This document shows positions 36,193-46,972 of a DNA stretch of 64,000 bases, piece after piece. Below the pieces are notes generated by a model, which was given only the letters and a program-made list of their open reading frames with translations, had not been told where the DNA came from and did no database searches. This DNA is from Lentinus brumalis (Eukaryota; Basidiomycota; Agaricomycetes; Polyporales; Polyporaceae). The position numbers and the translations under genes were made by a program. The stretch is taken from assembly GCA_001792895.1 (NCBI GenBank), contig MARA01000028.1, positions 186,001-250,000 on the forward strand, read 5' to 3'. Numbering within the stretch: the first letter of the stretch is position 1; every line of letters begins with the position of its first letter.

Positions 36193-37303
36193 TTAGTAGA
36201 AATACCCGTTCACATTCGTTCTGCCCTCCCAATTGATGCATTCGTTCTGCCCTCCCAATTGATGTTCGTTCTGCTCCATCTGCATGAGTTCGGTGCGAAC
36301 CTTGCTCTCCTCGGCTTGTTGCTTGATAAGATCCTTCAACGAAGTACACACTTCGAGCAACGATCCAGTGACCTTTGCGAGTTCAGTGACCATCTGCATG
36401 TCATGGACTCCTCCGCAAGGATACACAGACTGGTGTATCTCATGCTCCGTGTCACCTAAACCAGTTTGATCTGGCATCTGCAGAGACAACAATGTAAGTA
36501 CGACCTTGCATGGTATATGCCGTGTTAAACATACAGAAGGTCGGGTGGCCACAAGCTGTGGATCAATTGTGGAGTTCCAATCAGTTGCGACGTGCATGCC
36601 CGGTGAAGCACCGCTCTCTACGGGAGGCTGACTTATGGGTCGCTCTGGTGTTGAGGTTGTATGATTGTCCCCGTTGTGTAGACAATACCTGCAAATTGAT
36701 CAAACTAAGCAGTGACGACGCAATAGTTAAGTGACGGCGTACCTCTTCTCGAACAAGTCAAACCAGCCGAGTTCGTACCACCTATTGATGACCTTGGTGG
36801 TTAGGCCAGTCAGATTCAAACCAGCGACACGTCCAGCATTGAACTGGGCTTGCATTGACTCTTCATGTAGATGGGACGACTTCACAGTGAACTGCTGGAA
36901 TGCGTACAGCTGCATGAAGAGGTCGAGGCTACGTTTATAGTGGCACTTGAGGGACGTATGGCTCTTCTTCCCCGGAAACAGAGCTGCTGCACACTACATG
37001 CCAATCATTATGTGAGGATCTACTCACACCTTAGAGGGACAGCATACGCACCTGACGGAAAACTGCAGCCTTCTGTTTCTGGTAGGCGCTCCAATGCGCG
37101 TCGCTCGCAAGCATCCAGGTGAAAAACTGTGTCCTCTCGGCCTGTGTCCAATTTTTCATTCTCCCCCCCACTGTGAGCTCTTCAGGGTCGTCTGTATCTG
37201 CTTCTTTATCTTGAGTATCGTGCCGTTGCTTCTTTCCTTTGAGGTTCGACATGGCAGCTTCAGTATTCTTGCGCTTTCTGCTTGACCTTCTATTGCCATC
37301 CAT
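36193..37303 (-). CDS. Myb/SANT-like DNA-binding protein
   Basis: Four exons on the minus strand give an unbroken protein. It starts MDGNRRSSRKRKN (basic, nuclear signal). A helical domain follows: MKNWTQAERTQFFTWMLASD, W-S-A-Y, VFRQ|CAAALFPGKKSHTSLKCHY, LDLFMQLYAFQQF. The spaced Trp residues and Lys-rich third helix are typical of Myb/SANT-like (trihelix-like) domains found in fungal regulators and in the second ORF of Harbinger-type DNA transposons. The linker is Ser/Thr/Pro-rich; the C-terminus has a coiled coil (LLEVCTSLKDLIKQQAEES). A 26-bp tandem duplication at 36222-36262 lies within the last codons (LGGQNECINWEGRTN). No transposase partner is visible, so a domesticated or independent regulator is possible. 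Confidence 0.6.
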
Positions 37304-37612
37304 GGTTGGTGCGTGTGCTGAGGGACTTGGCCACTCTTCCTGGTTCTGCCTGAGCTCAACCTGTTCAATTAGAAAATGTCACTGGTCAGCCAGTGATTTC
37401 GCGAAATCAACGTAAGCAATGAAACATTGACTCCAGCCATTCCAAGTGCTAAGAGCATGACGTCTCAAGTATAACTAACCTGCTGTCGATCCTGACCACT
37501 AGTTGGTGGTATACGAATCCTCATGCTCATTGAGTGAGGCAGAATGGGTGCAAAGTGGCTAGTTCGTCTGAGACACTCTGTGCGTCAATTTCCTCAACAA
37601 GTTGATTTCCGT

Positions 37613-37797
37613 TAGCGCTTCAATGTCCTCAGCGCCTCCACGGTCCTCAGCGCTTCAATGGTCCTCAGCGCTCCAATGGTCCTCAGCGCTCCAATGGTCC
37701 TCAGCGCTCCGATGGTCCTCAGTGCTCCAATGATCCTCGGGGCTCCAATGGTCCTCAGCGCTCCAATGGTCCTCAGCGCTCCAATGGTCCTCAGCAT
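37613..37797. repeat. 18-bp minisatellite, about 10 copies
   Basis: The unit CCTCAGCGCTCCAATGGT is repeated about ten times head to tail with single-base variants (CTTCAATG, CTCCGATG, GGGGCTCC). It lies in the gap between the SANT-like gene and the second C2H2 gene. The minus-strand reading ALRTIG-repeats is open only because the unit is a multiple of three. Confidence 0.8.
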
Positions 37798-37952
37798 TTG
37801 CAGTTTCAACCTGCGCGCTTTACTGAGGTAAATCGTGTGATTGCTGATCACACAAGATTGTATTGTTTCGATGCTCTGCGCTTTGCCTGTCCCCTCTCTC
37901 TTTGCAACAGTACCGCCTTGAACTGCCTTGAAAAAATCACGCGAAATATCTT

Positions 37953-39196
37953 ATGACATCTCCATACACTCAAGAGTCTCAGCATCAGCCGATTGGCTGG
38001 TCTGATGAGGACTTGAACTTATGGTACCGCACGCTGCTCAATTGTGAAAGTGGTGGCAACTATGATGGGTTCTACCAGGTCTGTGTTGTATGATTCCTGG
38101 CCACCAGTTTTGTGAACTTACCACTAGTACCACTGTAGGACTATCCATCCTATCACGGCATAGAAGCACAGGTTGCTGATGTCGACATGAACCCATCTGT
38201 CTATGGGGCCTCCAATTTCTGGCATACTGGTGCTGGTTCTTCCCATACAAATCAGCCTAGCAGTGAAGGAGTCGCATCGATTCCATACCCCGCATATGAC
38301 ATGGACCATGCACATCAACACTCAGTCAGTCTCACTACAGTTGTGAGCATACCAGAGGTAACAGTTTTCGAGACATTGCGAACCCCTTTGCTGACCGTCA
38401 CGGATATATACAGGCTCCCACTAGCTTGCACTTGCATCAAGGACGTAATGTGCACAGCACCGATCCTGAGGCTGCAAAACCATCCCTTCCTATATCCGAT
38501 CTCAACAGTCAAAGGCTCCCAGCCAAAGCACGAACACTGCAGTTGAACATGTCAAGTCAGACAAAGTACGTACTGTTCTATAATCAGACATGACTGTGCA
38601 TCCCAGGGCTATATTGTGCCTGATACAAGAATGCACGCCATTGCATGGTGTACGACGCTATGTCAGTGATTGCTGATGACTTCAATGTGATTGACAAGTT
38701 GCTACAAACTTCCAGTTATACTGTTTCTGAACTATCTGATGGCTGACATATTGGTCTCTACAGCGCACCTTTGCATGCGAGGTCAACCAATGTGGTAAAT
38801 CGTTTGCACGCAAGGACAGTCTTCAACGACATGTTCGCATGGGTCACAACAAGGCTTCTGTTAACCTCCGTAAGTGTGATGTGCAGTGTATAAGATATGT
38901 TGCTGACAATCGGGATGTCAAATCAGCATACACATGCAATGTTTTAGGTTGCGCCAAGTCTTACAAGTCAGCTTACACTTTTCGTCGTCATATGTCTGAT
39001 GTACATGCCGAGAAAGGTTGGTATTTATTCATTTCAGTGCTATTGCCATAGCTATTAATATCTGGGACCTCCAGTATACCAATGCTCCAATACAGAGTGC
39101 AACAGGCCCTTCAGTACTCTTCGTGGTCTCAAGCAGCATGTTCGGTGTGTGCACGAGGATCCCGCAATTTACCCGGGAGCAACGTACTATAGCTAA
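37953..39196 (+). CDS. C2H2 zinc-finger protein, paralogue 2
   Basis: Complete gene from ATG 37953 (MTSPYTQESQHQPIGWSDED) through five introns to TAA 39194-39196. The N-terminal half is polar, rich in His, Ser and Asn. Three fingers follow: FACEVNQCGKSFARKDSLQRH, then YTCNVLGC with FRRHMSDVH, then YQCSNTEC with LKQHVRCVH. Each is C-x4-C-x12-H-x3/4-H. Introns fall between fingers (after HNKASVNL and after HAEK). Likely a DNA-binding transcription regulator; target unknown. It shares architecture with the gene at 24131-24948, and again a VY-x-P orphan is its neighbour, 365 bp downstream. Confidence 0.8.
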
Positions 39197-39561
39197 GAGG
39201 TCTGAAATGGTAACTGTAATCTGTAACAAACAATGTAGTTTAAATGTGCAATGTTTTTCTGAATCTCATATCTGGATCCAGCCAAAAGTAATTCCCTGTT
39301 TGATCTATTGCTGAGTGGCCTTTTAGTGTACATTGGTGCCATATAATAAATCTGAACTGGATATGAACAAGGGCGCTTTCACACCACTGCATGACTCGTT
39401 CGCAATCCCATCATCGTACACACGACCACCATCCAAACACCGAGTATTGAGGCCTGCGCTCTTCCTCCACTGAATTATTATATGTGAGTTGACAGGCTGG
39501 TAATGGTTTAACTTCCTGTATCCTGACAATTTTTCTCCACAGCGGGTGCAACAACTCGGCC

Positions 39562-40229
39562 ATGTCTCAATGTCCAGTTGCAACAAATGGAGGCTTTACT
39601 TCGGCCATGAGACGTCATGTAAGTCCAGCTTCTCAGTCAATTTGTATACTCTACCCTGAAGTGGCAAGATTTCAGTTGGTTCGTGTCTATAGGATTCCAA
39701 TCGCAGGACCATCGCAGTTTATCAACATTCCCGTAACACGGAGTGACCACACTGCAAGCTATGATACCCCTCTACTGCATGGCATGTGGTCAATTCAAGG
39801 ATCTCCATGGAGGTTCCAGCGAGAACTGTCCTCACGACGGCGTCAAACCTCCCTACCACTCGTGCCCTTGACTTACCCACCCTCCCGCGGTGCGCTCAAC
39901 TTCAAGGCATATCAACACGATACTTCAAAATTTATGTCAATCACAGTAATAGCCCCGATCTCCCTTTCAATCAAGAGGTCAAGACCCTCAAAAGCGGTTT
40001 CAACATAACAGCCGAGTTCATAATCATGGAATATACCGAAAGTGAACGACGTATCACCGATGTCAAACGCTTAGACAAACAGAAAATGGACGACATGGTT
40101 GTATCGTGCGTTGGCAAATTGTACACTATCTCTGTCTATATGGGGCATTAACAAAAGCATTTTAGGGTTGCACAGCAGATCACATATATACTTGAAATGG
40201 AGGAACTGGGCCGCAGGGCTAGGAAATGA
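39562..40229 (+). CDS. VY-x-P family orphan protein B
   Basis: Begins MSQCPVATNGGFTSAMRRH (a half-finger-like Cys...His pattern), intron GTAAGT...TTTCAG, then LVRVYRIPIAGPSQF, YDTPLLHGMWSIQGSP, ISTRYFKIYVNHSNSPDLPF, ITAEFIIMEYTESERRIT, intron GTGCGT...TTTTAG, and VAQQITYILEMEELGRRARK with TGA at 40227-40229. The order and the first and last introns match copy A at 22.9-23.8 kb. Around 39.80-39.88 kb the frame must shift between IQGSP and the LPTLPRC part, and no clean intron was found, so this copy may carry a small lesion. Function unknown. Confidence 0.55.
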
Positions 40230-40554
40230 TATACGTACTATGGGCACTCGTGTTCCCGATCCCGCTCCATTAGGTGGACTTCGCTGTAATAGGCTTACTA
40301 AATCACCTCGAGCATACTGCTTCTGCACAATATTGTTAGTTCTGCCAGATTTGATAGCTTCTCTTACATCGCTTATATTGCTTACATCACCGTAGTCCAG
40401 GTCTGTCCGGAGGGCCCTGCTATTACAGATACACTTCTGGTATGCAGTGGTTACACTACGTAGGCTGCAGACCTATACACTGCCGCATTGGGTCTCCCTG
40501 GTGTGGAAGTAGGGTGACACGAATATCAACTCACTTATATACGACAGATGTCAT

Positions 40555-40962
40555 TCAGCAGCCGGGAACATGGGTTCCAGGTAGCGCACTAAGGATCCTA
40601 CAGACAAGTTTAAGTAGTGACATGTTTACAGCTCCGTGACCGTGAAGAACATACCTATACACACAATTGCGAGCCTTCCATTCGTCATATACGAGCTTCA
40701 TATCTATGTATCCATGCCGGTAAACTGACGGCCTGAGCACGACAAAGTCTCCTGTCCAGCACCTGCCGCTCCTAGTCCGACGCTCGATATGAGTGCTAGG
40801 GTCGAAGAAGACTATGAAAGTGACCCCACCAGATACACACGGCATGCAATCATAGTGGCTTGGTACCAGAGGCACTTGATAGACACTAGTCACAGACCGA
40901 AAGGTGCGGATGATGATCTCTTCCATGTTACCGCTTCCTCGGCCGTTACGCCATCTGAACAC
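40555..40962 (-). CDS. VY-x-P family-like orphan C
   Basis: The minus-strand frame contains SVYQVPLVPSHYDCMP, GGVTFIVFFDPSTHIERRT, WTGDFVVLRPSVYRHGYIDM and KLVYDEWKARNCVYR. An intron GTATGT...CTGTAG then leads to ILSALPGTHVPGC and TGA. The V-Y-x-V-P-L-x-x-P-S core resembles copies A and B, but the rest diverges, so membership is tentative. Tail-to-tail with copy B, 325 bp away. The 5' end is uncertain. Confidence 0.45.
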   Translation of the reverse strand: MFRWRNGRGSGNMEEIIIRTFRSVTSVYQVPLVPSHYDCMPCVSGGVTFIVFFDPSTHIERRTRSGRCWTGDFVVLRPSVYRHGYIDMKLVYDEWKARNCVYRYVLHGHGAVNMSLLKLVCRILSALPGTHVPGC

Positions 40963-41896
40963 TCTGACGGTCCGGTACCTTGGAACCTCGATGGCGCGTG
41001 ATGCGTGAATCTGTGTACATTATTGTCAACAAATACACACGGTTTTATGAGCTTACTTACGTGGTGTAAGGATACTGGCCACATTTCGGCCGTGTTCTCT
41101 CAGTAGCATTGCCAGCATCATGCCTCATATATAGCATACTTACCGGTTGCGCTGTACTGCGTAACAATGCGCGGTGAATGCTCGTTCACAATGATGTTGA
41201 CTCACCTGACTGCGGATATGGTGGCCTCGCGTCGTACTTACACATGTTTAGAGACATGCGCAGTGTAGTACGCAGTCCGAGTCGCGAGTGGCTGCGGCGC
41301 GTCTACGAGTTGAACTGCGTTGAATTCAATTCTGTCGACGCCTATGACTGTGGCTTCGCAGCGATCACGAGCAGCATGCGGCGTACACTGCTACGATCCT
41401 AAGTGATGGCGAAAAGGAGAGTCGGCGCTGAGGCTCTGGCTGGTGTTGCCGTCTGATTACCCGGGCCGATTAGCCGATTGCCGTTCAGAATGACGCATGA
41501 CTGTCGTGTCCAGGTTTGCCCGGAGGGCCGTACGTATTGCTACTGCTACGATGAATATACCGCATGGCAGCTCGCTAGAACAGTCCACTGATTACGTTGC
41601 ACGCGCTCACAAGCCCCGCGTCTCGCATACGCGGCCAGCTAAACGCTGCTAAACGTCAATCAGAGCAGCCAATATATACGTCTACTATGACTGTAGCACC
41701 CGAAACGGCCCCTCTACTTGTCTAGCATGGCGAAGCCTGACAGCACGAACACGGTAAATCAGCCTGAGGCAGCATCTATGTTAGTGAACGCAGCCAATAC
41801 AGTAGTACAAGAAAATCAGCACCTCGCCGAGTGCAGCAGCAAATATCTACATATCTCTCCATTCCCTGGCCGACACAGGCTCGCCCCATGGTAGTT
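40963..41896. other. intergenic, no gene seen
   Basis: Only short frames without supporting splice sites or motifs. It contains the 3' flank of the CoA ligase III gene on the right. Confidence 0.4.
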
Positions 41897-44800
41897 CTAC
41901 AGCTTCGCGCGAATTGGTATCGTGAGCTTCCCGCTCGCGCGCATCTCCTTTGCGCGGTCGCGCAGGAACCGCCTCAGCAGCTTCCCGCTCGGGTTCTTCG
42001 GGATCACGTCGATGAACTCGACGCCGACCAGGTGCTTGTAGTTCACCTTGTGGTCCGACACGTGCTGCAATCCCCCGCGTCAGTACCGGCGGCCTCTCGT
42101 AATCGTGGCGTGGACAGAAGCATGGACACAAAAGATATGCACGGGGCGGATAAAAGCGAGCACCGGACGGAGGCGGGTGATATGGGAAGACTAAAGAGCG
42201 CAGAAAGGATGAAATTGAGCTGAAGTACGCACCTTCATGATCGCCTTCCGCACGTCCTCGGCCGCCTTCGGATCCTTCGCAATGCGCGCCTCCGCCTCCG
42301 CGCTGGGGGAGACGAACGCCAGCGGGAGCTCGCCCGAGTACTCATCAGGGATGCCCACGACGCACACGTCCCCGACGTCCGGGTGGTCGAGCAGGTGGCC
42401 CTCGAGCTCCGCGGGCGGCACCTGGAACCCGCGCACCTTGATGAGCTCCTTGATGCGGTCGACGACGAAGATCTCCTTCAGGTCGTTGAAGTACACCTCG
42501 TCGCCCGTGCGCACCCACCCGTCCTGGAACGTCTCCGCAGTCCTACAGTGACGCCACCTTGTCAGCAGCGCTGTTCACACAGCCTACGCGGGGACGACGA
42601 CTCACGCTTGCGGGTTGTTCATGTACCCAAGTGCCATACTCGGACCTGTCACGACGAGCTCGCCAGGCTCCCCGTGGGCAGCGAGCGACCCGTCCGGCCT
42701 GACGACGCGCGCGGTGCACCCGGGGAGGAGTACGCCCCCGCTGCCAAGCGTGCCGATCTTGCGGTCGATGGGCGGGAACGTGACCGCCGTACACGTCTCA
42801 GTCATGCCGTACGCCTGGCCCACCCAGCACTCGGGCAGGACCTGCATGAGCTGCGTCATCAGCTCGGAGCTGAGGGGCGCCGCGCCGCTCATGAGGTGGC
42901 GCACGGAGCTGAGGTCGTACTTCTTCACTGCTGGGTGCTTGCAGAGCAGGACGACCATCGGGGGCACGATGCTGCGGGGTGTCCGTTGCGTGCCAGTGAG
43001 TAGAGCAGCAGGTCGGAGAGAGAGGATAGGACTTGCTAGAGGTGCGTGATGCGGTACCGCTGTATGCTGTCGAGCATCTGCTCAAAGTTGAATTTCTGCA
43101 CAACTACGAGGGTCGACTAGGTAGACCGGTCAGCGCGAAATCAAGCAAAACATGGGCTTTGTCGGTCCTTACCCCGATGAACAGGCTGAAGTGCAGTACG
43201 ACGACAAGTCCGTATATGTCTACGGACGCGGTCACTTTCTCGCGTAGAACGAAGGAATGCACTCCACTCACGGTAGAAGGGCAGCACTGTGAAGCGAATA
43301 TGACTGAGCTGGCCTCACTATCGCTATTTTAGGACGCACTTACCACCAAGAACCCTGCTTCCAGGCTTGTACCTCTGCATCTCCAGCGGCTTGCTCTCGT
43401 CCTTCGCGTTCGTGTAATGTGCCATCTGGATGACGTTCGCAAGTAGAGCATAATGCGGGATCATCACCGCCTGCAGTACGCCGACGTGGTCAGCTCCGAT
43501 GTTGTCCTCGCACACCAGGGCCAAAGCGTACCTTAGGTCGGCCAGTTGTCCCACTGCTAAAGCTCAGGAACGCGAGCTTCTTCTTACCCTCTCCCGGGGC
43601 AAGCCTCCGCTCAACGTATCTCTGCGGCTGCGCGAGGCCCTCCTCGACTAGCTCGTGTATAGTAGTGTTGTTCGCGCCTTCGGCCGCATCGAACACCACC
43701 AAGCGCTCGGGCGGGATGCCTGCCTTCTTCGCAGCGGCAAGCGCGACGGACAGCGAGCCGGGGTGCGTGATGAGCACACGCGCCTTGGTCGCGCTCAGCT
43801 GGTACTCGAGCTCCTCCGCCGTATACGCGGGGTTCGCGCCTCTGCAGTGCCGAGCGCAGTTTAGCGTCGCGATGCGGAGGTTGGGAGGTGCACGTACGAG
43901 ATGATGCCGCCTAACCGGTGTACGGCCCTGTGCGGGGGAGATTAGGTGCACCGTGTCAGACTTGCATCTCGTCGAGGCTGAGGTGGGTAGATCGGCGCGA
44001 AACGTACCAGATTGCGACCGCGTAATCTGCGAGATTCCGTTAGTATCTGTGTACAGCAGTAGCGGGTGGCGAAGGGGGCGAGTGGGTCGCGAAGACGAGT
44101 GCCTGGAGAGCATCGATTCCTCCGCAAGCACTTTCCTGAGATCTGAGACGTTGTGGTGGGGCACGAAACTGCTTCCTACTGCTCCCTGAAGAGCTAAGAT
44201 ACGCATCGCGAGCACGCGTACGCTCGGACAGCCGTTGCGAAACAAGCCTACATGGCAGGACATGCATGCACTCGATGTGTGCAACGCCGAGCCCCCACTT
44301 CGGATGAGCTCCCGTTCGGACGCCAGGGAAGCTTCGCGCACGCCTCTCTGAAGGACAAATCCGTCACTGTGCGAAGGCTTCCAGGCTTCGCGCACGGACG
44401 TCGGACGCGCGATACGCGAGAACTCTTGCTTTCCGAGATCCGATACCCCACGCACAAACCCAATCTGCCAACCTCCTCCAATCGCCCCGAGGCAAGAACA
44501 CCGGGCGCAGGGCGCAAGCACTCACCGATATGATTCGGGCCAAAGACGCACACTGTGCAGCGCACGTTCCGTCAGCATACTGCGCGAGTGCGAGCGACGC
44601 GCTCCGTATTAGACAGCAAACTACACGCACCGACGTCGTCTTCGCCTGCCAATCGCCACAAGTGTCAGCTCAACCGCCTACTACGCGTTCCACGGGCGAC
44701 GCACCGATGTTCCAACGCACTTTCAGCGCGTTCGCGAGGCCAAACGTCCGTGCGCGCAGCTAGACGCGTCCGCCACAAGTCCGCACTCGCTCAGCCCTCT

Positions 44801-45000
44801 TCCGACAACCCTCGGAACTCGCAGGACGCACTCACCTCGTCAGAGCCGACCTCGCGCCCAGTGAGCTCTTCGATGAGCCACGGCTGGATCTTCCTGAGCG
44901 TCGGGCGTGCGGGGTGATGCACGTCCAGGATGAACTGGGGGATGGTCAGATCGTCCGGGATATGTGGGATGGGCCCGCCGTCCGCGTGGATTTCCGCCAT
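41897..45000 (-). CDS. AMP-forming acyl/aryl-CoA ligase, paralogue III
   Basis: Intact third member, inverted relative to I and II. Motifs: DDLTIPQFILDVHHP, the 15-nt exon 44631-44645 (EDDV), [91 protein letters not shown], and C-terminal RAKL (PTS1-like). Frame is continuous through about 13 exons. Two oddities. The intron after FGPNHI (44525-44027) is about 500 bp, against 50-110 bp elsewhere, and is open in one frame. The intron before IVPPMVVLLCK starts GCAAGT, a canonical GC-AG donor. Exon 1 (45000-44836, 55 codons) serves as the reference showing that copy I is broken. Likely peroxisomal; substrate unknown. Confidence 0.9.
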
Positions 45001-45132
45001 TGCTCGCGTTCAGGGTGTCTAGGGATAGTCTGTACGGCTGCAGCGAGTCTGCCGTGCTTGGACGCGACAGCTCAGGACGGCGCGAAGGTTGGGGACGGGG
45101 AGATAGTCACGCTGAGGCCCGGGCGGAAGGCG

Positions 45133-45140
45133 TATATATA
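45133..45140 (-). promoter_or_regulatory. TATA box of CoA ligase III
   Basis: TATATATA on the minus strand about 135 bp upstream of the ATG at 45000; a good position for a core promoter. Confidence 0.55.
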
Positions 45141-46972
45141 CTGGGCCGGTAGCCGGATGAGTACCCGCAGGTCCCAGAAGCTCAGGTGAGGCATCTCACG
45201 GATGCGGGGACGGCGCAAGTGCGAATCCCCATGTGATCCGATTTGCGACTCTGACGGACCTGCGGGCGCGCAATGCAGGGACCCTGGGGCTGGGCGGGAG
45301 AATCGTTGATCTGCACGCTGTACGCGACACGCTATGGACTCAAGCATCTCTTCGCAAAGTTTGGCGGGACGGTCTTCTGATCACCTTTACGTCGGACCTC
45401 GCTCAAACGGTTACGTTGCAGTATGTAGCTGCTTCTTCTGAGCGAGAAACTGCGTGAAGTACCTGCGCATCGAGGGGTCCTAACATCCCGTCCAGGGCCC
45501 CGCCGCTACATGTGTGTATGTATGTAGTCTTACATGTTTAGCTCACGAGAATGAGTGCCCCGCTGATCGGTCACAGATACGGCTTTGCCGCCTTCCCCAC
45601 AGTCGCACGATCGGGACTAGTCGGTCCTACTCAGGAACAGCCGTATAAGTACCCGAGCATAGGAGGAGGGCGTGCATTGGGCGTGCACGGACCACTGGAT
45701 GTACGTCAACAGCATCGCAGCATGTCACGTATCATGCTCACCGAGAGCCCTCCCCGGCCTCCCCGCTGGAGGCGATGATCCCAGCAGCTCCTCGGCACCG
45801 AGGGGAGGCATATGAGTATACGCCACCAGACGCCACCGTCCACGCCAAGCACGTCGAGGCGGGAGAAGGCTGCAAACAGAGCGAACCCCGTCGCCGCCGG
45901 CACCGAGCTCGGCCGAGTCGGCCCTCAGGCCTCGGGGTTCGCGGGCACACCATCCGCACTGTGGCTAACCACTGGGAGTTTTCTGGTCGTGATCGTTGCA
46001 CCTGCGAGCCGGGGAGCCTGGTGAACACGATATCGCTGGGACAGCAGCGCAGAACGTACCTCGGCACGATGCCCTCAGTCTCAAAATATCACGTCTTGGC
46101 CTGTCACCATCGACGGACAGTGTGCTCCCTGAATGACGGCGGCCAGCTCGGCGAGTGACTTGGGTATGCCTATTGACTGGCCGTACAGTCTGACGTAGCC
46201 CTGGACTAGCCGGTCTTTGTCAGTGAGTGCATTCAGATATGAGAGTAGGTGATACGCACCTCGGTACACAGAACGGACTGTCACCCTCCCCGAGCCACGC
46301 TATGCAGCTGAAAGCTTCTCTGTCAGTACGGCATCGCACAGAAAGTTAGAACCCGAGAAGGAGAAGCGGCCATCGGGGCGCTCGCGTCGCAACGAACAGC
46401 ACCTGACCAACGGCAAGCACGGACGCTGGCAAAGCGAGCGCAGAGTGAGGAGGAAAGGAGCTGGATATCCAGAGGGCTGGTGGTGTCCGTGATAATGGTA
46501 CAACGTTTGGACGCTAACCACGGGGCGCAATACACTGACAGGAGACAGATCGGCTCGAGCCTACAAACAACAGTCCGCTGCCTAGCTATACATAAATACC
46601 GACGAGTGAGAGATGACGACAGAGACGATGCAGGGGGTATCGTGTGTTGTGCGGGCAGGCCGTGAAAGAGGGGACGCAGAGATAGACAAGAAATTCAATC
46701 CACAGAAAGCGAGCTCGAGAGTCGACAGAGGAGGTATGCGCGGCGAAAACAAGATGTACAAGATAAGTCGAGAGGAGATGGAAGGCAAGATATACAGAGA
46801 ATAAGGAAAGAGAGATGGCAATCCGAACGAACGAATGTGGAGGTGTCCATTAGAGCGGTGATAGTAGTATGGCAGAACCATGGGGCATAACTTGACTGTG
46901 ACTGTGGTCTTTCCCCAATGCCACAGTCGTCTCCTGTTACCGTCGGAACTTGAGCAGGCGCAGACATCGCGA
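45141..46972. other. intergenic, no supported gene
   Basis: Several overlapping GC-rich open frames on both strands with no recognisable motif. A short minus frame at 46081-46284 (ending GAHCPSMVTGQDVIF) has one plausible intron but no domain. The right part is the 3' flank of the WD40 gene. Confidence 0.4.

Noticed and set aside
37612..37851. Minus-strand frame with ALRTIG repeats
   Set aside because: Pure translation of the 18-bp minisatellite.
22800..41800. Large transposon (Starship-, Helitron- or Polinton-like)
   Set aside because: No tyrosine recombinase, Rep/helicase, integrase, polymerase B or reverse transcriptase motif was seen, and no terminal repeats at plausible ends. Gene duplication explains the content.
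43490..44521. A 343-codon open frame on the minus strand
   Set aside because: It reads through three introns of CoA ligase III; conserved motifs begin only in the true exons, and splice sites match paralogues I and II.
45551..46158. Overlapping plus and minus frames in the CoA ligase III / WD40 gap
   Set aside because: GC-rich DNA yields long chance frames; none has a conserved stretch or consistent introns.
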